Shown here: positions 51,949 through 61,550 of the stretch, in pieces
Numbering within the stretch: the stretch's first letter is position 1
Layout: each line of letters starts with the position of its first letter
From: Verrucosispora sp. WMMD573
Lineage (GTDB): Bacteria; Actinomycetota; Actinomycetes; Mycobacteriales; Micromonosporaceae
Direction of reading: 5' to 3'
Length of the DNA stretch: 64,000 nt
Assembly: GCF_027497175.1 (NCBI RefSeq)
Contig: NZ_CP114901.1
Coordinates: 434,001-498,000 of the forward strand
The notes under the pieces: model-generated
Database searches by the model: none
What the model was told of the DNA's origin: nothing
Seen by the model: only the letters and a program-made list of their open reading frames with translations
Position numbers and translations under genes: made by a program

Positions 51949-53913
51949 ATGACGACCACTACCACTCGCATCGAGCGACACCACTACGACGTCGTCGTGA
52001 TCGGGGCCGGCGGCGCCGGCCTGCGTGCGGCGATCGAGGCGCGGCTGGCCGGCAAGAAGACCGCGATCATCTCCAAGTCACTGTTCGGCAAGGCGCACAC
52101 GGTGATGGCCGAGGGCGGCGCCGCCGCGGCCATGGGGAACGTGAACAGCCGGGACAGCTGGCAGGTCCACTTCCGGGACACCATGCGCGGCGGCAAGTTC
52201 CTGAACAACTTCCGGATGGCGGAGCTGCACGCCAAGGAGTCGCCGCAGCGGATCTGGGAACTGGAGACGTACGGCGCGCTGTTCGACCGCACCAAGGACG
52301 GCAAGATCTCGCAGCGCAACTTCGGCGGCCACGAATACCCCCGACTGGCCCACGTCGGCGACCGGACGGGTCTGGAGCTGATCCGCACCCTCCAGCAGAA
52401 GATCGTCTCGTTGCAGCAGGAGGACAAGCGCGAGCACGGCTCGTACGACGCACGTATCAAGGTCTTCTCCGAGACCACCATCACCGAGCTGCTGCTGGAC
52501 GAAGACCGGATCGCCGGCGCGTTCGGCTACTACCGGGAGTCCGGGGAGTTCGTCCTCTTCGAGGCGCCCGCCGTGGTGCTCGCCACCGGTGGCGTCGGCC
52601 GGTCCTACAAGGTCACCTCGAACTCCTGGGAGTACACCGGGGACGGCCACGCGCTGGCGCTGCGCGCCGGAGCCACTCTGATCAACATGGAGTTCCTCCA
52701 GTTCCACCCGACCGGCATGGTCTGGCCGCCGTCGGTCAAGGGCATCCTGGTCACCGAGTCGGTCCGCGGCGACGGTGGCATCCTGAAGAACTCCGAGGGC
52801 AAGCGGTTCATGTTCGACTACGTCCCGGACGTCTTCCGCAAGCAGTACGCGGAGACCCCCGAGGAGGCGGACCGCTGGTACGACGACCCGGACAACAACC
52901 GGCGTCCGCCGGAGCTGCTGCCCCGCGACGAGGTCGCCCGGGCGATCAACAGCGAGGTCAAGGCCGGTCGGGGTACGCCGGCCGGCGGCGTCTACCTGGA
53001 CATCGCCTCCCGGCTGCCGGCCGACGAGATCCGTCGTCGCCTGCCGTCGATGCACCACCAGTTCAAGGGACTGGCCGACGTCGACATCACCAAGGAGCCG
53101 ATGGAGGTCGGTCCGACCTGCCACTACGTGATGGGCGGCGTGGAGGTCGACCCGGACAGCGGCGCCGCGTACGGCTCGGTGCGTGGGCTGTTCGCCGCCG
53201 GTGAGGTCTCCGGCGGCATGCACGGCTCCAACCGGCTGGGCGGCAACTCCCTGTCCGACCTGCTGGTCTTCGGCAAGCGGGCCGGCGGACACGCGGCCAC
53301 CTACGTCGACCAGCTGACCGGTCGACCCCGGGTGGCGGTGACGGCGGTGGAGACCGCGGTGGAAACGGCCCTGGCACCGTTGCAGCGGGACACCGGCGAG
53401 AACCCGTACACCCTCCAGCAGGACCTCCAGGCGGTGATGGGGGATCTCGTCGGCATCATCCGGCGGGAGGCCGAGCTGGCGGACGCGCTGTCCCGCCTGG
53501 CGGAGCTGCGCGAGCGGGTGGCGAAGGTCAGCGCCGCGGGCGGCCGGCGGTACAACCCGGGCTGGCATCTCGCGTTGGACCTGCGCAACATGCTTGTCGT
53601 CTCCGAGTGCACCGCGAAGGCGGCGCTGGAACGTCGGGAGTCGCGCGGCGGCCACACCCGCGAGGACTTCCCCACAATGGATCCGCAGTGGCGACGGGTC
53701 AACCTGGTCTGCTCGCTGGTGGGCGACGCCGTCCGGTTGGAGCGCAAGCCGCTGCCGAAGATGCGTTCCGAGCTGATCGGCCTGTTCGACCGTGCCGAGT
53801 TGGCCAAGTACCTCACCGACGAGGAACTCACGGAGTTCGACGCCCTTGTCGCCGCCGATGCCGCTGCCACAGCGGCGGCCACCGACGCTGACGCCGAGAA
53901 GGAGAACCGCTGA
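51949..53913 (+). CDS. sdhA: Succinate dehydrogenase flavoprotein subunit
   Basis: 654 residues. FAD-binding VVIGAGGAGLRAAIEA at the start; HTVMAEGG holds the His that attaches FAD covalently; LQFHPTGMVWPPSVKGILVTE and GGNSLSDLLVFGKRAG are the substrate and capping motifs. Oxidises succinate to fumarate. The ATG is 11 bases after the sdhC stop. The last 20 residues are Ala/Asp/Thr-rich. Confidence 0.95.
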   Translation: MTTTTTRIERHHYDVVVIGAGGAGLRAAIEARLAGKKTAIISKSLFGKAHTVMAEGGAAAAMGNVNSRDSWQVHFRDTMRGGKFLNNFRMAELHAKESPQRIWELETYGALFDRTKDGKISQRNFGGHEYPRLAHVGDRTGLELIRTLQQKIVSLQQEDKREHGSYDARIKVFSETTITELLLDEDRIAGAFGYYRESGEFVLFEAPAVVLATGGVGRSYKVTSNSWEYTGDGHALALRAGATLINMEFLQFHPTGMVWPPSVKGILVTESVRGDGGILKNSEGKRFMFDYVPDVFRKQYAETPEEADRWYDDPDNNRRPPELLPRDEVARAINSEVKAGRGTPAGGVYLDIASRLPADEIRRRLPSMHHQFKGLADVDITKEPMEVGPTCHYVMGGVEVDPDSGAAYGSVRGLFAAGEVSGGMHGSNRLGGNSLSDLLVFGKRAGGHAATYVDQLTGRPRVAVTAVETAVETALAPLQRDTGENPYTLQQDLQAVMGDLVGIIRREAELADALSRLAELRERVAKVSAAGGRRYNPGWHLALDLRNMLVVSECTAKAALERRESRGGHTREDFPTMDPQWRRVNLVCSLVGDAVRLERKPLPKMRSELIGLFDRAELAKYLTDEELTEFDALVAADAAATAAATDADAEKENR

Positions 53914-54983
53914 TGGGAACGAAGCGCCAGTTCCGGATCTGGCGGGGTGACGCCGACGGTGGCGACCTGCAGGACTACACGGTCGAGGTGAACGAGGGCG
54001 AGGTGGTCCTCGACGTGATCCACCGGTTGCAGGCCACCGACGCGCCCGACCTGGCCTGCCGGTGGAACTGCAAGGCCGGCAAGTGTGGCTCCTGCTCCAT
54101 GGAGATCAACGGGATGCCCAAGCTCGGCTGCATGACCCGGATGTCGACGTTCGAGGAGAACGAGACGATCACGGTGACCCCGTTGCGGACGTTCCCGGTC
54201 ATCCGGGACCTGGTCACCGACGTGTCGTTCAACTACGAGAAGGCGCGGGAGACGCCGGCCTTCGCGCCGCCGACCGATCTGGCCCCCGGGGACTACCGGA
54301 TGCAGCAGGTCGACGTCGAGCGCTCGCAGGAGTTCCGCAAGTGCATCGAGTGTTTCCTGTGCCAGAACGTCTGCCACGTGATCCGGGACCACGACGAGAA
54401 CAAGCAGGCGTTCTCCGGGCCCCGGTACTTCATCCGGGCCGCGGAGCTGGACATGCACCCGCTGGACACCAGGACCGACCGCAAGGACTACGCGCAGACC
54501 GAGCAGGGCCTGGGCTTCTGCAACATCACCAAGTGCTGCACCGAGGTCTGCCCCGAGCACATCAAGATCACCGACAACGGGATCATCCCCATGAAGGAAC
54601 GGGTCGTCGACCGCAGGTACGATCCACTTGTGTGGCTCGGTAGCAAGATCTTCCGGAGGGGTCAGGTGCCTCAGACCAGCGTGACCAGCGGACACTCCCC
54701 GGGCGCGGTGCGCTCCAGCGCCGCGGGCGGCGGTGTGCACTCACACGCCGGCGGCTCCCACGACGCCCAGGCCGAGGTGCAGGCCCAGCAGGGCGTCAAC
54801 TGGCACCGCGAGGTGCCCCACCCGACCGCCCCGGCGGTCGACGCGAGCGGCAAGCTCCCCCTGACGGAGCTCACCTTCGACCGCGCCGCCGCTCCCAGCC
54901 CGTTCGGCGACGACGTCACCTTCCCGCTCCCGCCCGAGCACCTCAACTTCGCCCACCCCGACCAGGACAAACCCACCCACTAA
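53913..54983 (+). CDS. sdhB: Succinate dehydrogenase iron-sulfur subunit with a long C-terminal tail
   Basis: 356 residues, about 100 more than the usual 250. The [2Fe-2S] cysteines are in CKAGKCGSC and the downstream C of GCMTRM; the [4Fe-4S]/[3Fe-4S] sets are CIECFLCQNVC and CCTEVCP. After residue 250 an apparently unordered His/Gly/Ser/Pro-rich tail follows (GGGVHSHAGGSHDAQ). ATG overlaps the sdhA stop (TGATG). Confidence 0.93.
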   Translation: MGTKRQFRIWRGDADGGDLQDYTVEVNEGEVVLDVIHRLQATDAPDLACRWNCKAGKCGSCSMEINGMPKLGCMTRMSTFEENETITVTPLRTFPVIRDLVTDVSFNYEKARETPAFAPPTDLAPGDYRMQQVDVERSQEFRKCIECFLCQNVCHVIRDHDENKQAFSGPRYFIRAAELDMHPLDTRTDRKDYAQTEQGLGFCNITKCCTEVCPEHIKITDNGIIPMKERVVDRRYDPLVWLGSKIFRRGQVPQTSVTSGHSPGAVRSSAAGGGVHSHAGGSHDAQAEVQAQQGVNWHREVPHPTAPAVDASGKLPLTELTFDRAAAPSPFGDDVTFPLPPEHLNFAHPDQDKPTH

Positions 54984-55001
54984 CCCCCGCACTCTTTCCA
55001 C

Positions 55002-55062
55002 GTTGATCATGAGGTTAGCGGCAATATTTGATCTCCACGATGCCGCTAACCTCATGATCGAC
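55002..55062. repeat. Palindromic element, copy A (61 bp)
   Basis: 22-bp arms (GTTGATCATGAGGTTAGCGG plus CA, with one mismatch in the right arm) around a 17-base loop. 18 bases after the sdhB stop. The reverse complement differs from copy B at 5 of 61 positions, loop included. Confidence 0.9.
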
Positions 55063-55066
55063 AGGG

Positions 55067-55075
55067 TTATCCACA
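55067..55075 (+). other. DnaA-box-like sequence
   Basis: TTATCCACA, identical to the strong E. coli DnaA box, 4 bases after repeat A. A single site, so chance is quite possible. Confidence 0.25.
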
Positions 55076-55115
55076 GGGGCTGCGGTGGAGCGGGGAGCTT
55101 CGCCAGCCTTGGGGG

Positions 55116-56044
55116 ATGGTTCGTGAGGGGTGGATCCGGCAGGTTGCGGCGGGGCAGGACGGGCTTGTGTGCCGGGAGCAGGCACTGGGGTACGGCTACA
55201 CCCGGCATGAGGTCGACAATCTGGTCACCTCGGGGCGGTGGCAGTCGATGGCTCGGGCCATCTATCTCCCGCAGCCGGCCTGGGCGGCCAAGCCGTCCCG
55301 GCGCCAACAGGTCCGGGCTGCCCTCATGTCGCTGGGACCGGCCGCCTACGCGGTCCACGGCACCGCTGCCGAGCTCCACGGCATAGCCGGCCTGCCGAGG
55401 TCCAACGAGATCCACGTCGGCCTGCCGGGGACGGCCGCCAAGCGGGCGCGGGTCGGGCAGGCCGACGTGGTGCTGCACCAACTGGGGCACCCGGCAGATT
55501 CCCTGGTCAGCTTGGACGGGCTGCCCGCCACAGACGCCATCGCCACCGTCGGCGACGTGATCCTGAAGGTGGGGCGGTATCCGGCCGTATCGGTGCTGGA
55601 CTCGGCATTGAACCGGGGACTGCTGGTCGAAGACGACCTGGCGTTGATCGCCCACCAGATCAGGCGTCGACGGGGTGCGATCGCGGCTCGCGGATACCTC
55701 GCGGAGGCGGATGGGCGAGCCCAGTCCCCGCTGGAGACCCGCACCAGGCTGCGCTGTGTCGACGGCCGGGTGCCACCCGACGCGTTGCAACTCGAGATAC
55801 GCGACGACGACGGCTACCTGCTCGGCATCGGCGACCTCGGCTGGCGCGCGCCCCGAGTGATCGCTGAGGCCGACGGTCAGGCCCCCACAGCCTCCCGGAC
55901 GCAGTCTTCAACGACCGCCGCCGCCAGAACCGCCTGGCCAACGCCGGCTGGACAATCCTCCGCTTCACCTGGCAGGACACCCTCGACCCGGGCTACATCC
56001 CCTGGATCGTCCGCCAAGCCCTCACCACCTCCCGCCCCCGTTGA
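55116..56044 (+). pseudogene. AbiEi-type antitoxin domain protein with DUF559 C-terminus, frameshifted
   Basis: The N-terminal 270 residues have the AbiEi winged-helix form (REQALGYGYTRHEVDNLVTS, YAVHGTAAELHGI). At 55882-55886 a run of five C shifts the frame; adding one C restores LPDAVFNDRRRQNRLANAGW and the end YIPWIVRQALTTSRPR, a DUF559 (Vsr-like nuclease fold) C-terminus that stops at 56044. As read, the shifted frame instead runs to 56087 with low-complexity sequence. Either a recent pseudogene or a homopolymer sequencing error. AbiEi proteins are antitoxins/regulators of abortive-infection systems; no AbiEii toxin gene is adjacent. Flanked by palindromic repeats A and B. Confidence 0.8.
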
Positions 56045-56100
56045 TCATGAGGTTAGCGGCATCCTGGAGATCAACTACTGCCGCTAACTTCATGATCAAC
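56040..56100. repeat. Palindromic element, copy B (61 bp)
   Basis: 22-bp arms with one mismatch around a 17-base loop; inverted relative to copy A. Its left end supplies the restored stop codon of the AbiEi/DUF559 gene. It ends 39 bases before the converging MutT-like gene. Confidence 0.9.
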
Positions 56101-56139
56101 CGGGGCGGGGGTCGATGGGGGAGGGTCGATGCGGGGGGG

Positions 56140-56577
56140 TCAGGGGGTCAGGAGGGGGCGGAGGGCGGCGACTATCGGGGCGTCGGCGGGGAGCCAGGTG
56201 ACGGTGCCCAGGTCGGCGGCGGAGAGCCAGCGCAGGGCGGAGTGTTCGAGGGCCTGGGGTTCGTCGTCGTGCAGGAGGCGGGCGGCGTACACCCTGAGCA
56301 CGGAACGGCCGTGTGCCATCCGGACGTCACGACCGACCCGCGCGCCGATCTCCACGCGTACGGCCAGTTCCTCGACGCACTCGCGGGCCAGCGCCGCCGT
56401 CTCACTCTCCCCCGGCTCCACCTTGCCGCCAGGGAACTCCCACATGCCCGCCACCTCGGGCGGGGCGGATCTGGCGCAGGCGAGCACCCGCCCGTCCCTG
56501 ATGATGGCCGCGCCGACGATCACCTTCGGATCGCGCCGTACGGCTTGCCCGCCGCCGTTCGCCCGTTCGGTCCGCAC
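56140..56577 (-). CDS. Nudix hydrolase, MutT type
   Basis: 145 residues. The Nudix box is GGKVEPGESETAALARECVEEL; the last conserved Gly is Ala. WEFPGGKVEPGES is the MutT-like form. Candidates are 8-oxo-dGTP or CTP-type pyrophosphohydrolases. The start is uncertain (GTG 56577, or a GTG near the strand VIVGAAII). Confidence 0.85.
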   Translation of the reverse strand: MRTERANGGGQAVRRDPKVIVGAAIIRDGRVLACARSAPPEVAGMWEFPGGKVEPGESETAALARECVEELAVRVEIGARVGRDVRMAHGRSVLRVYAARLLHDDEPQALEHSALRWLSAADLGTVTWLPADAPIVAALRPLLTP

Positions 56578-56760
56578 GGGCGTCCAGAGTGCCAGATCAA
56601 TCGGCGGTTTGGGTAGCTTGGTCGTCCGTCAGGCCAGGAATCCCCGGAAGTGTGGGCGTGGACACACCCTCCGTGCGACGTAAGACTAGAGGCACCGACA
56701 AAGACACGGGGCGGCGACGATTTGGCCACAAGCCGGCAACGAAGCCTGGGAGGAGCGGTG

Positions 56761-57066
56761 ATGCGGGCGCTGTTTGGCGGTCGGACGAAACACGACTACC
56801 TCAGCGATGCCCTCACCCTACTGTCCGGTTGGACGCGTGAGGGTGAGCAGATCCGGCGCACGCTCGTCATCGACGACACGCAACACGCGGCGCTCACCGA
56901 GCGGGTGAAGGTTGTCGCCGACGCGCTGCATCTGCGCCCGGACATCAGCCGGCGCGCCGATCACACCCAGATCCGGGTGGGGCACGGCAATGAGCCCCTC
57001 TCCGAGGGCGAGGTCCTGCTGGCCGCCCGCATCGAGGACGCCTACCGCGCGGTCACCGAGAGCTGA
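56761..57066 (+). CDS. Pterin-4a-carbinolamine dehydratase-like protein
   Basis: 101 residues, PCD/DCoH size. WTREGEQIRRTLVI, ALTERVKVVADALHLRPDI and LLAARIEDAYRAV match the three PCD segments, but the catalytic His-His pair is reduced to HLRPD, so activity is doubtful. ATG 56761 follows GGGAGGAG. Confidence 0.7.
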   Translation: MRALFGGRTKHDYLSDALTLLSGWTREGEQIRRTLVIDDTQHAALTERVKVVADALHLRPDISRRADHTQIRVGHGNEPLSEGEVLLAARIEDAYRAVTES

Positions 57067-57092
57067 CGGCGCGTCAGCTGGCGGACGCTGCC

Positions 57093-57098
57093 TACCGT
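57093..57098 (+). promoter_or_regulatory. -10 box of leaderless PH-domain gene
   Basis: TACCGT, 7 bases before ATG 57106. Confidence 0.55.
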
Positions 57099-57105
57099 GG
57101 GCACC

Positions 57106-57468
57106 ATGGCCAACGCGACCTATGACCGCAAGGAACAGTTCCAGCAGATCCAGAGCGGCCTGCTCGACGGTGAACAGATCATCGCCGTCTACGACGCCGT
57201 CGGCACCGGCACCGGGTTCATCGGGCTGACCGACCGACGCGTCATCATCCAGGACCGCTCGTTCGTCGGCAAGAAGTACGCGATCACCAGCATCCCGTAC
57301 TCGAAGATCACCAGCGTGAGCGTGGTCAGCAACAAGTCGTGGGGCGGCTCGTTCTTCTCCACCGGCGCGATCGCCATCCACGTCGGTACGCACACCTACG
57401 AGGTGGAGTTCCGCGGCGACCAGAAGAGTCACCACGTGCACAACGTGATCCTGCACTACATCAGCTGA
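57106..57468 (+). CDS. Bacterial PH-domain protein
   Basis: 120 residues. The beta-rich sequence with GTGTGFIGLTDRRVIIQDRS, IPYSKITSVSVVSNKSWGG and the C-terminal helix HHVHNVILHYIS follows the bacterial PH fold (YokE/bPH). Ligand unknown. The longer start GTG 57097 overlaps the -10 box, so ATG 57106 is preferred. Confidence 0.8.
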   Translation: MANATYDRKEQFQQIQSGLLDGEQIIAVYDAVGTGTGFIGLTDRRVIIQDRSFVGKKYAITSIPYSKITSVSVVSNKSWGGSFFSTGAIAIHVGTHTYEVEFRGDQKSHHVHNVILHYIS

Positions 57469-57682
57469 TCAATGTCCGGGCGGTGGCGCTCCCCGTCGCT
57501 GGCTGGTCGTACTTCCGGCGTACCCGCCGAGTGGCCAAGCCATTGTCGAGGAAACCGTGCCCACGGCCTGACCCGCCGACGGTTCCGCCCTCCCGTGGGA
57601 AGCGGTGACTCGCCAAAATCAGTTGCCGTCGGCCATCGATGCCGATTGACTCACGAACCGACCGAGCGAAGGGAGCGACGAC

Positions 57683-57793
57683 ATGAGGCACACCGCTACC
57701 CCCAGGCAGCGAGTAGGCACCGTCAACCCCATCGAATCGAGGCTTCGTGCGTACGTGGGAATCAACGGACAAGGCACCGTGCGGCGCCGGTAG
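57683..57793 (+). CDS. 36-residue small ORF
   Basis: ATG with GAAGGGAG 6 bases ahead; encodes MRHTATPRQRVGTVNPIESR and 16 more residues, basic. It lies 18 bases before the methyltransferase remnant. No family recognised. The rest of 57469-57811 shows nothing I can support. Confidence 0.35.
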   Translation: MRHTATPRQRVGTVNPIESRLRAYVGINGQGTVRRR

Positions 57794-57811
57794 CAACGAC
57801 GGAGGCCGCTG

Positions 57812-58195
57812 ATGTCGGTCTTCGACGACCCGGGACACTTCGGCCGGCTCTGGGCCGACACCTATGACCTACCGGGCGGCGTACCCGACCCGGCGCCGGC
57901 GGTGGAATTTCTCGCCCAGCTGGCCGGCAACGGCCCGGCGCTGGAACTGGCCATCGGCACCGGTCGGGTCGCCCTTCCCCTGGCCGAGCGCGGGATAACC
58001 GTGGAGGGGGTCGAGGCGTCACCGGAAATGGTCGCGAAGCTGCGGGCCAAGCCTGGTGGCGATGACATCCCCGTGGCCATCGGCGACATGGCGGAACAGG
58101 CCGGTCTCCGGCTCACCGAGCGGTACGCCGACTGGGACCGCTCTCCCTTCGGCCCGGACAGCACCTCGCACGTCTCCGTGTACCGGCTCGGGTGA
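57812..58195 (+). pseudogene. Class I methyltransferase with an internal in-frame deletion
   Basis: 127 residues against about 240 for the family. The N-terminus is intact through SAM motif I (ALELAIGTGRVALPLAERG) and motif II (VEGVEASPEMVAKLRAK), reaching PVAIGDMAE. It then jumps directly to what looks like the C-terminal strand AGLRLTERYADWDRSPF and the end SVYRLG. The missing segment would contain motifs III-V. It keeps frame, start and ribosome binding site (GGAGGCC), so a short product may be made. Confidence 0.75.
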
Positions 58196-58270
58196 TCCAC
58201 GGCGCGGGTACGACGGTCCGGCCGTCGTACCCGCGCCACAGCGGGCACCGGGCGGCTCGCGCCGGGCTGG

Positions 58271-58276
58271 GATACT
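58271..58276 (+). promoter_or_regulatory. -10 box of leaderless DUF218 gene
   Basis: GATACT, 7 bases before ATG 58284. Confidence 0.4.
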
Positions 58277-58283
58277 GGCCTAC

Positions 58284-59006
58284 ATGCCGATCCGTGCGTC
58301 GTTGACGGCCAGCTTCCGCCAGATCCGTTACCGGGGCCGCGGGCGTTGGCTACGCCGGGCGGCGCTGGCCGGAGTGTTCGGTGTGGTGCTGCTGACGGTC
58401 GGTGTGTGGGCGAGCGCGAGCTGGATCCGCTCCGGCGCCGAGGGGCGCACCTACCCGGTCGCGACGGTGCCCGACGCGCCGGTCGCGCTGGTGCTGGGTA
58501 CCCGGGTCCAGCCCGACGGCACGCCGGCACCGTTCCTCGCCGCCCGGCTGGAGATCGCTCGCGAGCTGTACGCCACCGGCAAGGTGCAGGCGATCCTGGT
58601 CTCCGGCGACAACATGCGCCACGAGTACAACGAGCCTGAGGCGATGCAGCGCTGGCTGGTCGAGCAGGGGGTGCCGGCCGACAAGGTGGTGCTCGACCAC
58701 GCCGGCTTCGACACGTACGACTCGTGCGCCCGGGCGAAGCGGATTTTCGGGGTGGAGCGGGCGACGGTGGTGACTCAGCAGTTCCATCTGGCCCGCGCCG
58801 TCACGGTCTGCCGGCACCTCGGGATCGACGCCAACGGCGTCGGCGATGAGACCGCCCGGGACCTGAGCCACCGCACCTGGCGGATCAGCTCGGCCCGCGA
58901 GTACGGTGCCGGCCTCAAGGCCGCGCTGGACATGCTCTCCCGCCGCGACCCGGTGCGTCTCGGCGACCGGGAGACCGGCATCGACGACGCCCTGCGCGCC
59001 GGATGA
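58284..59006 (+). CDS. DUF218 (ElyC/SanA/YdcF-type) envelope protein
   Basis: 240 residues. One N-terminal membrane helix (about 24-46), then the DUF218 domain: VALVLGTRV, ILVSGDN, ATVVTQQFHLARAVTVC. E. coli SanA and ElyC act in envelope integrity, perhaps on lipid-linked precursors. The 248 bases after it (59007-59254) hold no gene I can support. Confidence 0.87.
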   Translation: MPIRASLTASFRQIRYRGRGRWLRRAALAGVFGVVLLTVGVWASASWIRSGAEGRTYPVATVPDAPVALVLGTRVQPDGTPAPFLAARLEIARELYATGKVQAILVSGDNMRHEYNEPEAMQRWLVEQGVPADKVVLDHAGFDTYDSCARAKRIFGVERATVVTQQFHLARAVTVCRHLGIDANGVGDETARDLSHRTWRISSAREYGAGLKAALDMLSRRDPVRLGDRETGIDDALRAG

Positions 59007-59254
59007 CCCCGCCCCCACGGCAGGTCCCGATGTTTCTCCGGGCGGGCGTCCGGCTTGGTGGAGATGCCGTGCCCAGCGCCGCCAGGCTCGCGCCCGCAGC
59101 GAGCTCGACGTCGAACTCGCACCAGGCCGACTCCAGGTTGCTGTCGACGCCGTACCAGCAGCGGCGGGCGCGGCGGCAAGACCGGCCGCGAGGAGTGCGG
59201 CCCTGACAGCGCAGAGGTTTCGCCACGCAGAACTATTCCGTGAGGACCGCGCTG

Positions 59255-59623
59255 CTATCGCCCCGCGGAGGAGCCCACCAGACAGACGGCGGCAGCGAGC
59301 AGCACGAAGACCGGAGTGGCGGCGAGCAGCCCCACCCATCGGGCTGGGCGCTGCGGTTGTCGCGCACTGATCAGCCCAAGGATCACCAGGCTGACCACGA
59401 GCGCCAGCAGAAGCGCCGGCGCCCCGACGAAGAGTCCCGCCATGAGCACTCCGGAACGCGGCGACCCGCAGAAAGTTTCCTGGCAGTCCGGGTCAGGCAC
59501 GTCGGACTGGCTGTACGCGAGCAGGAAGAAGGCACCCACCGCGACCGCGTACCACACGATCAGGTGCAGCAGGGCCAGGCCGGGGTTGGTCTTCCAGGGC
59601 TCCTGTGGCGTGAACATCGACAC
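59255..59623 (-). CDS. Small three-helix membrane protein
   Basis: 122 residues. Hydrophobic helices near 17-38, 58-85 and 96-118. The segment DPDCQETFCGSPRSG between helices 1 and 2 carries two cysteines that may form a disulfide outside. Start could be ATG 59617. It precedes ychF's end on the same strand; function unknown. Confidence 0.65.
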   Translation of the reverse strand: MSMFTPQEPWKTNPGLALLHLIVWYAVAVGAFFLLAYSQSDVPDPDCQETFCGSPRSGVLMAGLFVGAPALLLALVVSLVILGLISARQPQRPARWVGLLAATPVFVLLAAAVCLVGSSAGR

Positions 59624-59664
59624 CGGCCGAGTGTCCCGCCTCGGAGCGGCGCCCGCTGCCCGCC

Positions 59665-60750
<1,086 letters not shown>

Positions 60751-60758
60751 GACGAGCC

Positions 60759-60764
60759 AGCTTA
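60759..60764 (-). promoter_or_regulatory. -10 box of leaderless ychF
   Basis: TAAGCT, 8 bases before GTG 60750. Confidence 0.5.
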
Positions 60765-60849
60765 CGCCGGTACCGCCCGGCCGCCGGCAGGTAGGCCCGA
60801 CCCGACGTCAGCGCTCCGCCGGACCGGGTCGGCCCGACCGCGCCGGGCG

Positions 60850-61332
60850 TTACGGGTCGTGCTGCGGCGCCCCCTGGCGCGGCACCAGCAGGTCGATCCG
60901 TAGCGCACCGGGGGCGAGCTCGGCGGCGGCGGCGAGTGGCAGCGTGAAACGGGCGTCGGCGGCGGGCGCGGCGTGCCGCGACTCACCGAGCATCCAGTGG
61001 ATCTCGTCGGCCGTCCACCCCAGGGCCGGTCGAGCGGCGATCTCCCGGAGCAGCCGCAGCGCGGCGCGGGTGTCGTCGTCATAGAAGCGCATGCACCAGT
61101 GGTGCACCCACATCCCGAGCGAGCGCACCCCGTCCTGGTCGAGCGAGCCCACCAGCCGGCCACAGGCGGTGTCACCGAAGGCGCGGCCCGGATCGTCGGC
61201 GCGGTCCCGCTCGATGGCCCCGACCGCGGCCGGAGCTACGGCGCGCATCCGGCGATAGAAGCGCTGGACCACTGTCGGGTCGAGTGGTGGGTGCTCGTGT
61301 CCCGACGCCGCCCGCCCCGCCACGCTAACCAT
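60850..61332 (-). CDS. Hypothetical protein, 160 residues
   Basis: Starts MVSVAGRAASGHEHPP with AGAAGGG 7 bases upstream. Largely helical with RFYRRMRAVAPAAVGAI, GMWVHHWCMRFYDDDTRAALRLL and WTADEIHWMLG. No signal, no membrane segment, no known domain recognised. Divergent from ada-alkA. Confidence 0.65.
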   Translation of the reverse strand: MVSVAGRAASGHEHPPLDPTVVQRFYRRMRAVAPAAVGAIERDRADDPGRAFGDTACGRLVGSLDQDGVRSLGMWVHHWCMRFYDDDTRAALRLLREIAARPALGWTADEIHWMLGESRHAAPAADARFTLPLAAAAELAPGALRIDLLVPRQGAPQHDP

Positions 61333-61411
61333 TGCCGCACCCTTCTGGAGTTGGTGGCCGCACGCTACCCACCACAACCGACAGTTCCCCCTCCCCCACC
61401 CCGCCCCCTGC

Positions 61412-61485
61412 CGCGATCATGCAGTTGTGGCGGCGGCAAACCGGGCATAAACCACTCATCCGGATGCCACAAGTGCATGATCGGC
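61412..61485. repeat. Palindromic element, copy D
   Basis: Arms GATCATGCAGTTGTGGC and its near complement (one mismatch) at 61415-61431 and 61466-61482, with a 34-base loop. It lies between two divergent genes, so it is not a terminator. Confidence 0.75.
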
Positions 61486-61537
61486 GATGCGGAGGGTGTG
61501 GTCCGAATTCCGCGAGCCGGGTGGGCGGAGGCGGGGG

Positions 61538-61543
61538 CATCAT
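61538..61543 (+). promoter_or_regulatory. -10-like box of leaderless ada-alkA
   Basis: CATCAT, 7 bases before GTG 61551. Weaker match than the other boxes. Confidence 0.35.
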
Positions 61544-61550
61544 CGGTTAG

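Noticed and set aside
58915..59226. Minus-strand frame ending inside the DUF218 gene
   Set aside because: The upstream part looks protein-like but its 3' part overlaps a real gene in antisense and no start with a ribosome site or -10 box is seen.
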